A stretch of DNA of 64,000 nucleotides, taken from Amylostereum areolatum. Lineage: Eukaryota > Basidiomycota > Agaricomycetes > Russulales > Stereaceae. Location: NCBI GenBank assembly GCA_012932865.1, contig SAXG01000068.1, forward strand, positions 124,001 through 188,000, given 5' to 3'. Under the pieces are notes generated by a model. It searched no databases, had not been told where the DNA came from, and was given only the letters and a program-made list of their open reading frames with translations. Position numbers and translations under genes: made by a program. Shown here in pieces: positions 44,196 to 55,174 of the stretch. The first letter of the stretch is position 1. Each line of letters starts with the position of its first letter.

Positions 44196-44362
44196 ACTTT
44201 GTGTTTCACTTTATGACTGAAGGTCCCTCTGTGTTTTCAACATGAAGCGGCAATAGGGTGAATGGAGCGGGATAGAAGCGAATAGAAAGGAGATAGAACA
44301 GAATAAAGGCGTAGAAATCAGACGTAAAGGAATATCTTTAACACTCCCCCGTGATGAGACGC

Positions 44363-47105
44363 CTACTCGAGTCCCATCATCTCCCTGCAGCGCACAACGC
44401 GCTCCCGAGGCAGCGCCTTCGTCAGGATGTCGGCCGGCATCTCGTTTGTCCCCACAAACTTGAGAACAATCCGGCCCGCCTCCACTTCGTCTCGCAGCCA
44501 GTAGAAGCGCAAGTCGAGGTGCTTCATGCGTCCATGATGCTCGGGGTTCTTCGAGACGTTGATAGACGACTGGTTGTCTGAGTACAGGAGCGAAGCGCCC
44601 TCGACTGTGTATCCAAACTCAGAGAGCAGGTTGCGCATCCAGACGATCTCCTTGCCAGCCTCGACGGCAGCAATGTACTCCGCCTCGGTCGTCGACTGTG
44701 CGACGAGCGATTGGAGGCGAGAGCTCCAGCTGACAGCGCCAGAACCGATCCGGACGAGATACCCGCCTGTGGAGCGGCCATTGTCAACGTTTCCGGCGTG
44801 GTCCGAGTCTGTGAAGGTGGTGAACAGCTCGGGGTCGCCCTGTATACGAGCTTCAAGTCCTTCGTACCCTGGAGGTACTGGACGGCACGCCAATGCCGAG
44901 GACCTGGGTCCGAAATGAAGCGGCAGAGGTTGGAGACGGTGTAGGCGATGTCAGGACGCGTCGCAGTCGCAATGTAGAGCAGGGAGCCGACGGCGCTGCA
45001 ATAGGGCACCTTCTGCATGAATTCGCGCTCGGACGCGTTCTGGGGCGACATGGCCTTTGTCAGACGCGAGCCAGGAAGCATAGGCGTGGTGACAGGGTGG
45101 CAGTCGGCGTGGTTGTAGCGTGCAAGCATGTCGATGATGTACTGGTGCTGGGAGAGGAAGAGGGTGCGAAGGGAGCGGTCCCGAGTGATGTGGATGCCAA
45201 GGAGGAAGGAGGTAGGGCCGAGATCTCGCAGCTTGAAGTGCGTGCGAAGGGTGGTGATGATCTCGTCGAGAACGGGCTCCGAATTCGACGCTACAGGCGA
45301 GCGGCCTGCTTGAGGCCATAGATCGACTTCTGCAGCTTGCAGACCGCGCCAGGAGGACCCTCCTCGAAGCCCTCAGGCTGCTTCATGTAGACCTCCGCAT
45401 CGAGGTCGCCATTGATGAAGGCATGAGATGTCGATGGAGCGCAGGTGGAGATCCTCGACGGCGGCGAGGGCAAGGACAGTGCGAATGGCCTGGAACTTGG
45501 CAGTGGGGGCGAAGGTCTCGAAGTAGTCGAAGCCAGGACGTTGCGCGAAGCCCTTGGCGACGACGCGCACCTTGTAGCGCTCGATGGAGCCGTCCTCCTT
45601 GCGCTTGACCTTGAAGACCCAGCGCGATGCGACGGCGTGGGCGCCAGGGGGAAGGGAAGCGATAGACCAGGTGCCATTGGCTGCATGCGCGTCGAGCTCC
45701 TCTCGACACGCTGCAAGCCACATCTCCGCGTCCGGACGCTGCATAGCCTGTCTGTAGGAGAGCGGCTCGCCGTCTGCAGATAGCAGGGCGGTCTCCAACG
45801 CGGTGTGGATGGCAAAGGCGGCCTCAGGCGTCTCCTGCGCGAAGTAGACGTCGTCATTCGCCCATGGCTCAGGTGAGTCGCTGTGAGCATCGTCCTCCTC
45901 GTCGGATTCGACTGTAGGAAGCGGCTCGCGCACCTTCGCCTTGGAGGGCACTGGTTGAGGCTGCCAGCTGTTCGATCGCGCCTTGACCACGGCGTCACGC
46001 GTGCTACGGCGCAGAGGACCGGTGGGCGAAGCGGCGCGCTTTCTCCCTCGAGGAGCAGGCCGCGAAGGACCCGCATGTGGAGAGGGAGGCGCAGGATCGG
46101 CTGCAGGCGGCGCAGGAGCGGGATCGGCCGCATCCTGATCGACATCATGCTCGTGCTCATCAGCAGGCGGAGCTGGAGGCGGAACAGGCTCGTCTTGCTC
46201 AGCAGAGGGCAAGTCGTCGTCTCCCCCGGCATCCAGCACCGGCTGAGAGGGAGCAGGCTCCGATGGAGGCGGAGGAGGGAAGAGGGGAGCGGAAGGCGAG
46301 GGCAGGAGCGGCTTGTTGAGCCTGGAGCGAGGGAAATCGCGCTCATCAAAGTCTGCGCGCTCGCAAATGATGACCTTCTTCGCTATGGGGTCCCAGAACT
46401 TCCAGCCTTTGTACCCCTCGGGGTACCCGATGAAGGTGGCCTTCACCATGTGCGGCTGCAGGCCCTTGCGCTTGTCGCGCTGGACGTGGACGTATGCGGT
46501 GCATCCCCACACGCGCAGACGGCTCACATCCGGCTTGGACCCGTGCCAGAGCTCGAAGGCGTGGTGCGCGCCTTGATAGCGGCGGTGGGAAGGCGATTGC
46601 GGACGTGGATGTAGGCACTGAGCGCTTCTCCCCAGAAAGACGCAGGCAGGCCGGACTCCGCAAGCATCGCGGTGACGCCCTCCTCAATGGTGCGATTTGC
46701 ACGCTCCGCCACGCCGTTCTGCTGAGGGCGATTGCGCGTCGTATGACGGCGCTCGATCCCGTGCAGCGAACAGAACTCGTCCATGTTGCGACCCATGTAT
46801 TCGCCCCCCTTGTCGTCCTGCAGCGCGAGCAGCTTCTCGCCTGTCTGCTTCTCCGCCCACGCTTTGAAGTCCTTGAACGCTTCGTACTGGTCCGACTTCT
46901 TGCGAAGCAGGTAGACGGCGTAGAAACGTGAGGCTGCGTCGATAGCCAGAGGCGGTGCGGACTGGAAGCGGACCATGCAGGTCGGAGTGGACGAGGGCGA
47001 GACGCTTTGTGTAGACGGTGGTAGAGGAGAACGGGTCGGCATGCATCTTTCCGGCGAGGGGCTCGCAGATAGAGTTAGGTTAACGAGTTGAAGACGAGAC
47101 CAGTT
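44363..47105 (-). pseudogene. Copia pol, decayed (copy 3)
   Basis: Minus strand, same family as 58402-62712. From about 47105 it covers the integrase finger end, integrase core (GGEYMGRNMDEF, QQNGVAERANRT), the long Pro/Ala/Asp linker, RT N-terminal half (KVKRKEDGSIERYK, VYMKQPEGFEEGPP) and RNase H (STTEAEYIAAVEAGKE) to the normal stop at 44363. A deletion near 45300 joins KQAARL to SNSEPVL, which removes the RT catalytic FVDD block. There is a smaller deletion in RWRAVQ-YLQGTK near 44875 and frameshifts in the integrase near 46560. Gag and protease are absent. Confidence 0.88.
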
Positions 47106-47865
47106 AGTGGTGTCAGGGTATCTTGCATAGTTTTGCGACCTCTCTAGAATGGTGTATGCAGCCGTTTCCATGATCGGTCGAGGAAGAAGGAGTTGCAGTG
47201 ATATTTTGTCCACAGGCGTCGTTTCCGAAGACGACAGCAGTGATTTCACCCTGAGCAAGGATCATCGAGGTAATCCAGGCTTCCAGGTGAGCGCCTCACA
47301 GACGACGAGAGGTTCGCCTTGCCACACAAATGTCCCAGTAGTAGCAATCGCAGAGCGTTGCATGACTGGAATTGAATTCACGTCAAAAGCCTTGGTGGTC
47401 TTCATGATGTTCCTGTATTGTGTGGACAAACATGAAGAATATCACAGTATTCCCAGAGCCAGTAGTAAATAGCCAGTGTGGTATGGATCCTGGTATGGGA
47501 TATTTTGTTCCCATATGAAGGTGTCAGTGCTAGTGGCCATTCCTGGAGTACGGGGTGCAAGAGACCTTGTAATTGACGTATATTCGGATGGGGGGGGGGG
47601 AAGTACCGCGAGAAATTCCGCGGATAAATTGCCGTGGGGAACGTCCCTCGCAAAAAATCCTTGCCCTGACGTCGCTTCCTTCTTGAGTACCTGAAAATTC
47701 ATTGTGAGACAGTGTGGGAAGATCCCATTGTAGCATTGTTCCATTCTTGGCCTGAATGCCCTCATTAGCTGGGTATCAATGGGCAGGCTTCTCGTGCCCT
47801 GCCTGTCTTCTCATCATCCCCCATCTCCCTCTCCCATCTGCGATCTGCGAACTGCGAACATCCAT
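47106..47865. other. No recognisable gene
   Basis: Unrelated to copia beyond 47105. Short overlapping frames on both strands, none supported. Confidence 0.45.
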
Positions 47866-47868
47866 ACA

Positions 47869-48605
47869 ATGACTCAGCCCGAAGTTAGCAGGATCGGAAA
47901 ATGGCTGAAAAAGATCACAACAACATCAGGTAATGTTATGCGTTCAATCTGCTTCTTATTCTCCTGGCGGCTTACCGGTGTTTCTGTATCAGTTTGCTGC
48001 AAACCTAGGACGGGAAATCTGGATGGACAAGGAGCGGTTCCAACATAACTTGTTCTTTCCGGTAACCTCCACTGGACCTTTTCCCATGCGCCGACCAACA
48101 GATTGAAATAGTGAGTTCTCCTGTGTTATTCTCCACTAATCTATTCATATTCCTCAGGGCATGCCAATGACTTGGCTTTCGCACCTCAACGGTCTCGGCA
48201 ATGCGGAGGTGGTCAGCCAGCTTGCTATTCAGGCGGTTTGGCTAGGCCAAACACTGTCAGAGAATTCAATTTATGTGCTGAGGACATCACCCCCTCCGTC
48301 CCTCTGCCAGCTAACCTCATCCTTGTCTGTCTCCGTCTTCTACCCCAATATCACTGTAAACCTCGCAAACCTGGTCAGTTTGAGTTCTATTCATCTATGA
48401 CTTGAAATCCATACTAACGAGAGCATTTAGGAGCACCGGATCCACTTACGCGACCTCCTATTCCTTCCGGGGCACCAAATCACGTGAAAAAGATGTGTTC
48501 TTCACTTCTAGGCGTACCGGGTTTTCCTCTTTCCCACGTGTACCTAGTTGTTCGGGGAAATGCAGATTCTCCAGAGTTGTGTATGAAACTGTAGACAGCG
48601 TGTAA
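47869..48605 (+). other. Possible spliced host-like gene fragment, unrecognised
   Basis: ATG at 47869 (MTQPEVSRIGKWLKKITTT), then splice-like signals: GTAATG at 47930 with TATCAG ending at 47992, GTGAGT near 48111 with CCTCAG near 48158, and GTCAGT near 48375 with TTTAG near 48431. Coding-like pieces lie between (NLGREIWMDKERF; later QRSRQCGGGQPACYSGGLA). The phases I tried do not all agree, so this may be a decayed gene or chance. Confidence 0.25.
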
Positions 48606-48686
48606 CAGCGATATCAAATGTGCTCCTAGATGGGGTAGTATTTATTCTAGCCAGTGTCGAGTGGGCCGACCTCGAAGTTTGGGAAC

Positions 48687-48917
48687 TGTTGAAGATATTC
48701 ATTTATGTCTGATTTCTACGTCTTTATTCCGTTCCATCTCCCTTCTATTCGCTTCTATTCCGCTTCATTCAGCCTATTATCACCTCATTCCGCGTCTATG
48801 TCCTCCACATGTCCTCTCCACTTGACCTACTGTACCCATTTGTACTGTACTTACTGTAGTGCCTGAGCTAGCTTCCCTAGCTTCAGTTTCGAGTTAGTTA
48901 CCGCTTTAGGGCGATTC
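48687..48917 (+). repeat. Truncated copia LTR, plus strand
   Basis: First 231 bp of the copia LTR (TGTTGAAGATATTC…), diverged from 57244-57694 and cut at GGGCGATTC, where TRIM LTR copy 4 starts. Confidence 0.8.
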
Positions 48918-49127
48918 TGTTGAAATAAGGCTAAGCCCTGGCCTTGTTGCACACAATCAGAGCTCAGTGATATCCTCTATATCAACTACCAACCTGTTCC
49001 CACTATCGGACAGGTAGCTCAGTTGGTTAGAGCACCCTTCTAGAACATGGGAGGTCCTGGGTTCAATCCCCGGCCAGTCCACTTTGTGTTTCACTTTATG
49101 ACTGAAGGTCCCTCTGTGTTTTCAACA
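48918..49127 (+). mobile_element. TRIM LTR, copy 4, chimeric flanks
   Basis: 210 bp (one extra T near its start). Its flanks do not match (GATTC left, AGACG right): left is a plus-strand copia LTR, right is minus-strand copia coding sequence. So it marks a recombination junction, not a simple insertion. Confidence 0.85.
49008..49080 (+). tRNA. tRNA-like gene in TRIM LTR copy 4
   Basis: Same fold; the loop region reads CTAGAAC, so the base after the anticodon-adjacent A differs (T to C) from the other copies. Confidence 0.55.
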
Positions 49128-49660
49128 AGACGGTGGTAGAGGGGGGGAATGGGTCGGCGTGCATATTGCCAGCGAGGCAGGGCTCGCAGATAGGGTCGGG
49201 CTTCTCCAATGAGTTGAAGACGAGACCAGTGACGAGGCTCTCGCACACTATGCGCTGGAGACCGGCGTGGTTGAAGTGCGCAAGGCGACGGTGCCATAGG
49301 GACGCGTCGAGCGGCGTGGAGGCGGCGAGTGCAGTGGAAAGGGCGTAGTGCGACGCAGTGGAGGTAGAACCGTCGAGATAGGCGGTGTTGGCGTTGTTGA
49401 TCGTGGCAGTGAACCACACAGCGCCGTCCTTCGCGAAGGAGACGCGGCTCCCCTTGATGGTGACGATGAACGCCTTATGCTTCGCAAGGTAGAGGACAGA
49501 CAGGAGATTATTGTGAAGATGGGGAACATGGAGGACTCTAGTAAACTCGACGGCGCCCTGCGCCTTTCCTGCTACAACCGGATTGAACACCACTGAGCCG
49601 ACTCCTGCACTGTACACCGTCTTTTCGTCCGCGAGGCGAATAGGCGTGCGAAGGGGGGGA
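49128..49660 (-). pseudogene. Copia fragment (copy 4): protease-integrase linker
   Basis: Minus strand, matching about residues 325-497 of the intact polyprotein: YSAGVGSVVFNPVVAGKAQG, the integrase finger His pair (WHRRLAHFNH) and Cys pair (CEPC). It stops at the TRIM LTR (49127). Upstream of 49660 copia similarity ends at PLRTPIRLAD, joined to a different acidic sequence. Confidence 0.8.
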
Positions 49661-49820
49661 GCTCGTCGTCGTCGGACGTGTCCGTGTCCAGAATTGGTGC
49701 GAAGTCGGAATCATCAGAATCGGAACCTGAATCATACTGAAGTTCCGGAGGGGGGAGATCGAGGTAGCTGAAGGCATCCGGCACGTCCGCGACTGACATT
49801 GGACACGTAAGACGAGTCAC
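49661..49820 (-). other. Acidic non-copia coding-like stretch fused upstream of copia copy 4
   Basis: Minus-strand frame from 49803 (MSVADVPDAFSYLDLPPPEL, then a run of Asp/Ser). It replaces the copia Gag-protease part. It could be a captured exon or a diverged subfamily. Confidence 0.3.
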
Positions 49821-49945
49821 GACTTGTTCATTTCGTGTACTGTATGGATATTACTACTTACGTAGCCACAAAAATCACCTGATGGTGATGAGCCGTCACG
49901 GTGATGTCATTGATCCCGGTTTTCTCGACGAACTGCACCAGACAT

Positions 49946-50075
49946 CTTAGAGCGATCTCTGCAACCGCCCTGACTCTGTTTTTTTGCCTCTGACTTTAAA
50001 TTCTGACCGGCAGGTCCCGTGGGCCTCCTCACCCCTCATCCCGAGTATCTCGTAGGTTGCAGAGATCGCTCTAAG
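49946..50075. repeat. Perfect 21-bp inverted repeat, 88-bp spacer
   Basis: CTTAGAGCGATCTCTGCAACC at 49946-49966 (21 bp) and its exact reverse complement at 50055-50075. GACAT lies outside both arms. Confidence 0.75.
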
Positions 50076-50772
50076 ACATCGGGAACGAGACTAAGTACGG
50101 TAGATCATAGAGGTGATAGAAGATGTATTCTATAGAGTTTAGGAGGGTAGGAGCTAGTTAAAAGAGCAAAAATAGTGGCTCAGGCATCAACTTTAGGCCC
50201 ACAGGTTCCTCACAGGTACCTTTGCAGGTTATCTGTCGTCTCAGAATCAATACCTCAATCCTTACAGGTATCAGGCATACAGGTACCTGTATCCGCAGGT
50301 TAGATACCTGTGGGTGTGCCTGAAGGGTACCCAAACAGGTACCTACAGGTATAGCAACTAGTATCATGCTCTGTGCTCAGTGACCATATTCCGGCGGTTG
50401 GATAGGCATGCCAGTGAGGGACCCGGTGGTGAGCATCTGTCCTCAGTGAGCGGTGCAGCTAAAATCTGGCTGCACAGCATGCAAACATCATGATTTCTAC
50501 CACCCCTGGCCACTATATTTCGCCCAAATAGATCACCGGGTCCAAGATCCAGCTGAGCAGTACATAAAAACTGTGGTTTGTACTCTCTAGCTGCTTGGGT
50601 TCACTGAAACAGAGCGGACAGGATTTGTGAATTGTTAAGATTGATTACAATGTAAATATAGGTTCAGTGGTGATATGCAGGCTCTCCGGGGCAGAGCTCA
50701 CCATGTGTTCTGTTACTTGTGAGTACTTGTTTGGGTACCTGCTAGACACATCCGCGAGTACAGGTACTTGTA

Positions 50773-50981
50773 TGTTGAAATAAGGCTAAGCCCTGGCCTG
50801 TTGCACACAATCAGAGCTCGGTGATATTCTCTATATCAACTACCAACCTGTTCCCACTATCGGACAGGTAGCTCAGTTGGTTAGAGCACCCTTCTAGAAT
50901 ATGGGAGGTCCTGGGTTCAATCCCCGGCCAGTCCACTTTGTGTTTCACTTTATGACTGAAGGTCCCTCTGTGTTTTCAACA
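50773..50981 (+). mobile_element. TRIM solo LTR, copy 5
   Basis: 209 bp with a perfect duplication TTGTA (50768-50772, 50982-50986), inserted in the hAT-like repeat. Confidence 0.9.
50862..50934 (+). tRNA. tRNA-like gene in TRIM LTR copy 5
   Basis: Identical fold and promoter boxes to 43829-43901. Confidence 0.6.
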
Positions 50982-51343
50982 TTGTAGACCAAATACCTGT
51001 GGGAGTGTGAGTATGGATTTTGAGCCCACAGGTAACCTATGTAGGTATTCACCAAATACCTGTCACCCAATCTGGCAGGTTACCTGTCAATACTCACACA
51101 CCTATGACCAAAATAAGTATAGTAGATGGCCAGGCTAGACACAACTTTTACAACTTTGCAGAGTACAATCCACTTTGAACTCAATATGGCAGGTAAATAT
51201 AAGAGATAGCTTCAATTCTGTGCAGATATAATGACACCTTTGCTTCTATCTAGCCATATATAATCAGGATCTACTATATATGTTTGTTACATTGCATCAA
51301 TATATTGATCATGCTTCCAAGCATTATAGATTAAGAGATACAT

Positions 51344-51459
51344 CGGAAGTCCGGGCAATGACGTCGTTGGAGCATGTGATGCGAAGGAAAGTCATGTGCC
51401 GTGATGCGTCGCGTGTACAAGGTCTGCAAACGAGGAAAGAAATGGAGCAATCCGTGACA
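51344..51459 (-). repeat. Truncated gypsy family A 3' LTR (copy A3)
   Basis: First 116 bp of the LTR (TGTCACGGATTGCTCC…) after a polypurine tract (AAAGGGGGG, minus strand, about 51463-51472); cut at 51344. Confidence 0.75.
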
Positions 51460-51469
51460 TTACCCCCCC

Positions 51470-54308
51470 TTTAAGACGCGCTTTCGCCTGGAGCGCGATG
51501 TCATCTGCAAGGGTGGATGCGAGAAAATCGTCAAAGGAGATCCCGAGGGAACGCACAGGGCGGGGCGCATTTGGATGGCGCTTGTGGAAAGCGTCAATCA
51601 TGTCGGTAACCTTTGAGAGCGACAAACGCGGGAGCCAGGTGTTTTCGGAGTCGGGATAGCCGGCCCACTTGACGAGGTACTGAATACCTTTCTTGTTACG
51701 AGTTGGTTTAGAGTCGACAATGTCTTCAACGTCGTATTCTTCTTCATCGTCAATGAGGTCTGGTGGCGGCTGTTCATAATTTGGCCCGTGAGCGGCTGTC
51801 TCCTTGTACGCGGTGAGCAGCGAGGCATGGAAGACTGGATGGATTTGCCACGTCTTCGGCAGCTTCAAGCGGTAGTTGACTGGGCTGATGACATCAATGA
51901 TCTCGAAGGGTCCAAATCGTTTGGCGGCAAGCTTAGCTTTCGGTCTCATTGTCTTCAGATTCTTGCCTTCTAGCCATACTTTGTCTCCAATGGCAAACTG
52001 TGTTGATTTGCTGACCATGTCACCATTGTAGTGCTTCATCAAGTCTGATGCGAGGGCGAGGCTGGCCTTGATCTCCTGTCGGACTTCTTCAAGTTGATGG
52101 AGGCGTTCTTCAACTGCAGGGACCTTTGAGGACAGGTTTACGGACGGGTACATCTTGGGGATGAGAAAACTCGAAGAAGGGCAACCACTTCACCCAGTCA
52201 CCTTGTCGGTAGTTGCAGAATACTCGTAGGAACTGTTCGAGGTTCTGGTTTTCACATTCAGTCTGGCCATCTGTCTGGGGGTGATACGCTGTGCTGAGAG
52301 TGGACTTGATCCCGAGCTTCTCATTGAGTGTACACATCACCTGTCCAGCAAATTGGGGTCCACAATCTGAGATGATCTTGTCTGCTAAGCCATAGTGCCG
52401 ATATACCTTGTCGAAGAGGATGTCGGCCGTGCCATCGCTGGTGATCTTTGTCATGCATGGGGTGGTAACTACCATCTTGGTGAGGCGATCAACCACAACA
52501 TTGATGGTGTTATAGCCTTCGCAGTCAGGGAGCTCGACAATAAAGTCGGTAGAGATGATACCAAATGGTCGATCGGGTACTTCGTTTGGATCATGTCAAT
52601 GTGGGGTCAGCTGCTCTGCGTCTTCGTCAACTGGCAGGTTGCGCATCCTGCAATGAAGTCGCGGACAAAGACAGACATGTCAGGCCACCAATATTCACGA
52701 CTCACAAGTTCGTAGGTCTTAAAACGACCAGGGTTTCCAGCCAGGGGCGATTCATGGTACATTTTGACAATGTCATGTCGCAGCTCGTCATCTGCAGGGA
52801 CATATACCTTTCCCCTGAACAGGACTAGGCCTTCTTCGTAGTTCCATTCCTGGAGATTCTTGACGAGTGTACGTGGTCCGTTTCGTAAGATGATGTCCAG
52901 GGCTTGAACAACCTCAATGTCCTTGGTTTTGCAGTCGCAGATACGTCATCGGAGTTCGACATCGCCGAGGGAGGTTACTGCTCCTGGCCTTGTTGCGCGT
53001 ACCTGGAAGTACTTGGGGTCGAGCAGGACGCGCTCCTTGTTGTCGTTTTCAACACCATACTTGTGCTCGGGTCGTCGAGACATTGGATCCGGGCGATGGG
53101 ATATTCCTGGTTTGTGAATGAACGAAAAGTCAAATCGAGTGAGGAACAGAGCCCAATGTGCCTGTTGGTGGCTCAGCTTCAGCACCGTCTTGAAGTGCTC
53201 CAGGTTCTTGTGATGCGTCTAGATTTCGACGGTGTCGGGGGCACCTTCGAGGTAGTGACGCCTGGCTTCGAGCGCGTGGATGATCGCGAGTAGCTCCTTG
53301 TCGTAGATGTCGTAGTTCCGTTCCGGTTCTGATAGGGCCTTGGACAGATACGCCACTGGATGCCAGTGACCATCGTCGCCTTTCTGCGAGAGTATACCTC
53401 CAGTAGCAAAGTCCGAGGCATCGACTTCAACGAGGTAAGGCTTCTTTGGGTCAGGCATGACCAAGACGGGGGAGGAAGTAAACGCAGCTTTCAGTGCGTC
53501 AAACACAGTTTGGCAGTCCGTCAACCAGTCCCACGTACAGTCCTTCTTTGTCAGGTCAAATAGGGGTCGTGCAACCTTGGAGAAGTCCTTGATGAAACGT
53601 CGGTAGAAGTTGCCAAAGCCGAGGAAGAATTGCACATCTTTGACCATTCGTGGTGTTGGCCAGTCCTGAATACTTGCTACCTTGATGGGGTCCATAGTGA
53701 TCTTGTCGTGCGAGATGATGAGTCCGAGGTATTTAACGGAGTCTTGCTCAAAGACACATTTCTCCGGTTTGAGGAAAAGGTCGTTGTCTTGCAAACGTTG
53801 CAGAACCTGCCGCACTATGGCACGGTGTTCGTCCATGGTGCGAGTGAACACCAAGATGTCGTCCATGTAGATGATGACCTTGCCCGAGTCGATGAGATCC
53901 TTGAACAGTTCATTCATCATTGCCTGAAACGTCGCAGGGGAGTTCATAAGCCCGAAAAACATCACCGTGGGTTCAAAGAGACCGCGATTCGTCTTGAACG
54001 CAGCCTTCCACTCGTCGCCTTCTTTGATGCGGACATTGTTGTAGCCCCAGCGAACATCCATCTTGGAGAAGATCTTTGCACCTTTGAGACGGTCGACAAT
54101 TTCAGAGATCAGTGGCAAGGGGTATTCATTCTTGACAGTGCCCTTGTTTAATTCTCGATAGTCCTGTACGGGACACAGCTTTCCATCCTTTTTCTTCACA
54201 AAGAAGAACGGACTCGCCTGAGGTGACTTCGATGGGCGGATATAGCCCTTCTTCAGGTGGTCGTCGAGGAAGGTGTTGAGTTCGATTTGCTCGGAAGGTG
54301 AGAGGGGG
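51470..54308 (-). pseudogene. Ty3/gypsy family A pol (copy A3), best-preserved family member
   Basis: Minus strand. RT and the RNase H start lie in one 326-codon frame (54199-53219) with DVRWGYNNV and YMDD, then a TAG replacing Trp in EIWTDHKN. RNase H continues to 52946, integrase core 52496-52110, C-terminal module and an intact chromodomain (QYLVKWAGYPDSENTW) at 52153-51392. An approximately 70-bp deletion near 52157 and the loss of everything upstream of RT make it non-functional. At three sites where A1/A2 have TGA it keeps CGA, which makes it the reference for reading their decay. Confidence 0.87.
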
Positions 54309-54371
54309 TGTCACGGTTCACCCTTTTGCTCGGCTTTTTCACTGCTTTCTCGCGCTATCTGATCCCACACC
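54309..54371 (+). repeat. Fragment of the 42098 LTR family
   Basis: TGTCACGGTTCACCC … TCTGATCCCACACC matches the start of 42098-42564. Confidence 0.55.
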
Positions 54372-54372
54372 T

Positions 54373-54792
54373 TGTCACGGATCACTCCATTTCTTTCTTC
54401 GTTTGCAGACCTTGTACACGCGACGCATCACGGCACATGACTTTCCTTCGCATCACATGCTTCAACGACGTCATTGCCTGGACTTCCGAGCGGGGTTCCG
54501 CATCCTTATCTATGACATCATTGCTCCGGACCTTCATCCTCTGCCCCATGACTCCTTTCTTATTGTTTCCCCCGCTCGCACCACTATCACATCGCATCGC
54601 ACCATCGTTCCCACTTGTATATAAGGACAGTATCCCTTTTCCCTTTTCCTCAGACTGTCCATCTCGTCATACGGTACTGTAGCGCACGTTACACTACCCT
54701 AGACCCCGGCACTCTCGAATCTATTTTCTTCTCGCTCCTCTCGTCGTCGCGACTTAGGCGGTTCATCAGTCTCATAAACTGCGTTTCTGACA
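54373..54792 (+). repeat. Gypsy family A 5' LTR (copy A4)
   Basis: 420 bp, TGTCACGGATCACTCC … TTTCTGACA, with TATATAAGGACAG near 54618. It faces away from the minus-strand pol of A3, as the LTR at 5278 faces away from A1. Confidence 0.82.
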
Positions 54793-55174
54793 CCTGGACA
54801 GTCTCCCCTATGCCTACCTCGCACCCCTCTCTCCATCTACCTCTGCCGTCTCTACGACGTTAAAAAACTCCCACCACGGACCTCCCGAACGCACCGGTTT
54901 TCCTCCCGTTCAACGGAAAGCCGATCACCCCCCGCGACGACGCACCACTCCCCTACCCTTGGTCCGACGCCATCACCGTCAACTGCCTCGTCCCCGTACA
55001 GAACCTCTGCAATCCCCACTTATGTTATTCCTGCACGCAGAGTCAAAGGTGTTCGCGTCCGTACGGTCCATCGCTCCCCTCTACCCGCACGACTCTTCAC
55101 TGAAGACGACGACGAGCGGCCCATGGTATTCCGAGACTGGGAGATCAATGGACTACGCCACGCCGGAATCCTCC
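54793..55174 (+). pseudogene. Gypsy A4 leader/gag fragment fused to protease linker
   Basis: 54793-55010 matches the leader and gag-like region at 32 and 5700. It then jumps at CCTCTGCA to the region after the protease (VIPARRVK-type sequence, then SPLPARLFTEDDDERP), as at about 4950-4830 of A1. A large internal deletion; the piece ends at TRIM LTR copy 6. Confidence 0.65.

Larger units (their letters stand above)
43740..44242 (+). mobile_element. Complete TRIM with tRNA-bearing LTRs (503 bp)
   Basis: Two identical 209-bp LTRs (43740-43948, 44034-44242) flank an 85-bp core. The core begins TGGTAGCAGC, a primer-binding site for a tRNA 3' end (CCA, perhaps initiator Met), and ends TTACGGGGGTG, a polypurine tract. 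Target duplication TGAAG (43735-43739, 44243-44247). No coding capacity, so reverse transcriptase and integrase must come in trans. LTR ends (TGTTGAAA/TTTTCAACA) closely resemble those of the copia family here, and both make 5-bp duplications. Each LTR contains a tRNA-like gene. The 3' end of the LTR has a TTTT that could stop RNA polymerase III. Confidence 0.9.
43387..44343 (-). repeat. Copia 3' LTR (copy 3) split by a full TRIM
   Basis: Without the 503-bp TRIM and its 5-bp duplication it is 449 bp and matches the LTR at 62732-63182 (minus strand; ends CTTCAACA-type at 43387 and TGTTAAAG at 44343). It follows the polypurine tract (GGGGGAG, minus strand) of copia copy 3. Confidence 0.85.
50190..51090. 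repeat. hAT-like subterminal repeat region
   Basis: Two blocks rich in ACAGGTACCTGT/TACCTGTGGG motifs (50200-50350 and 50740-51080, the latter split by a TRIM LTR) flank about 400 bp without a gene. Probably a non-autonomous hAT element like 37286-38048; exact ends not resolved. Confidence 0.45.
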
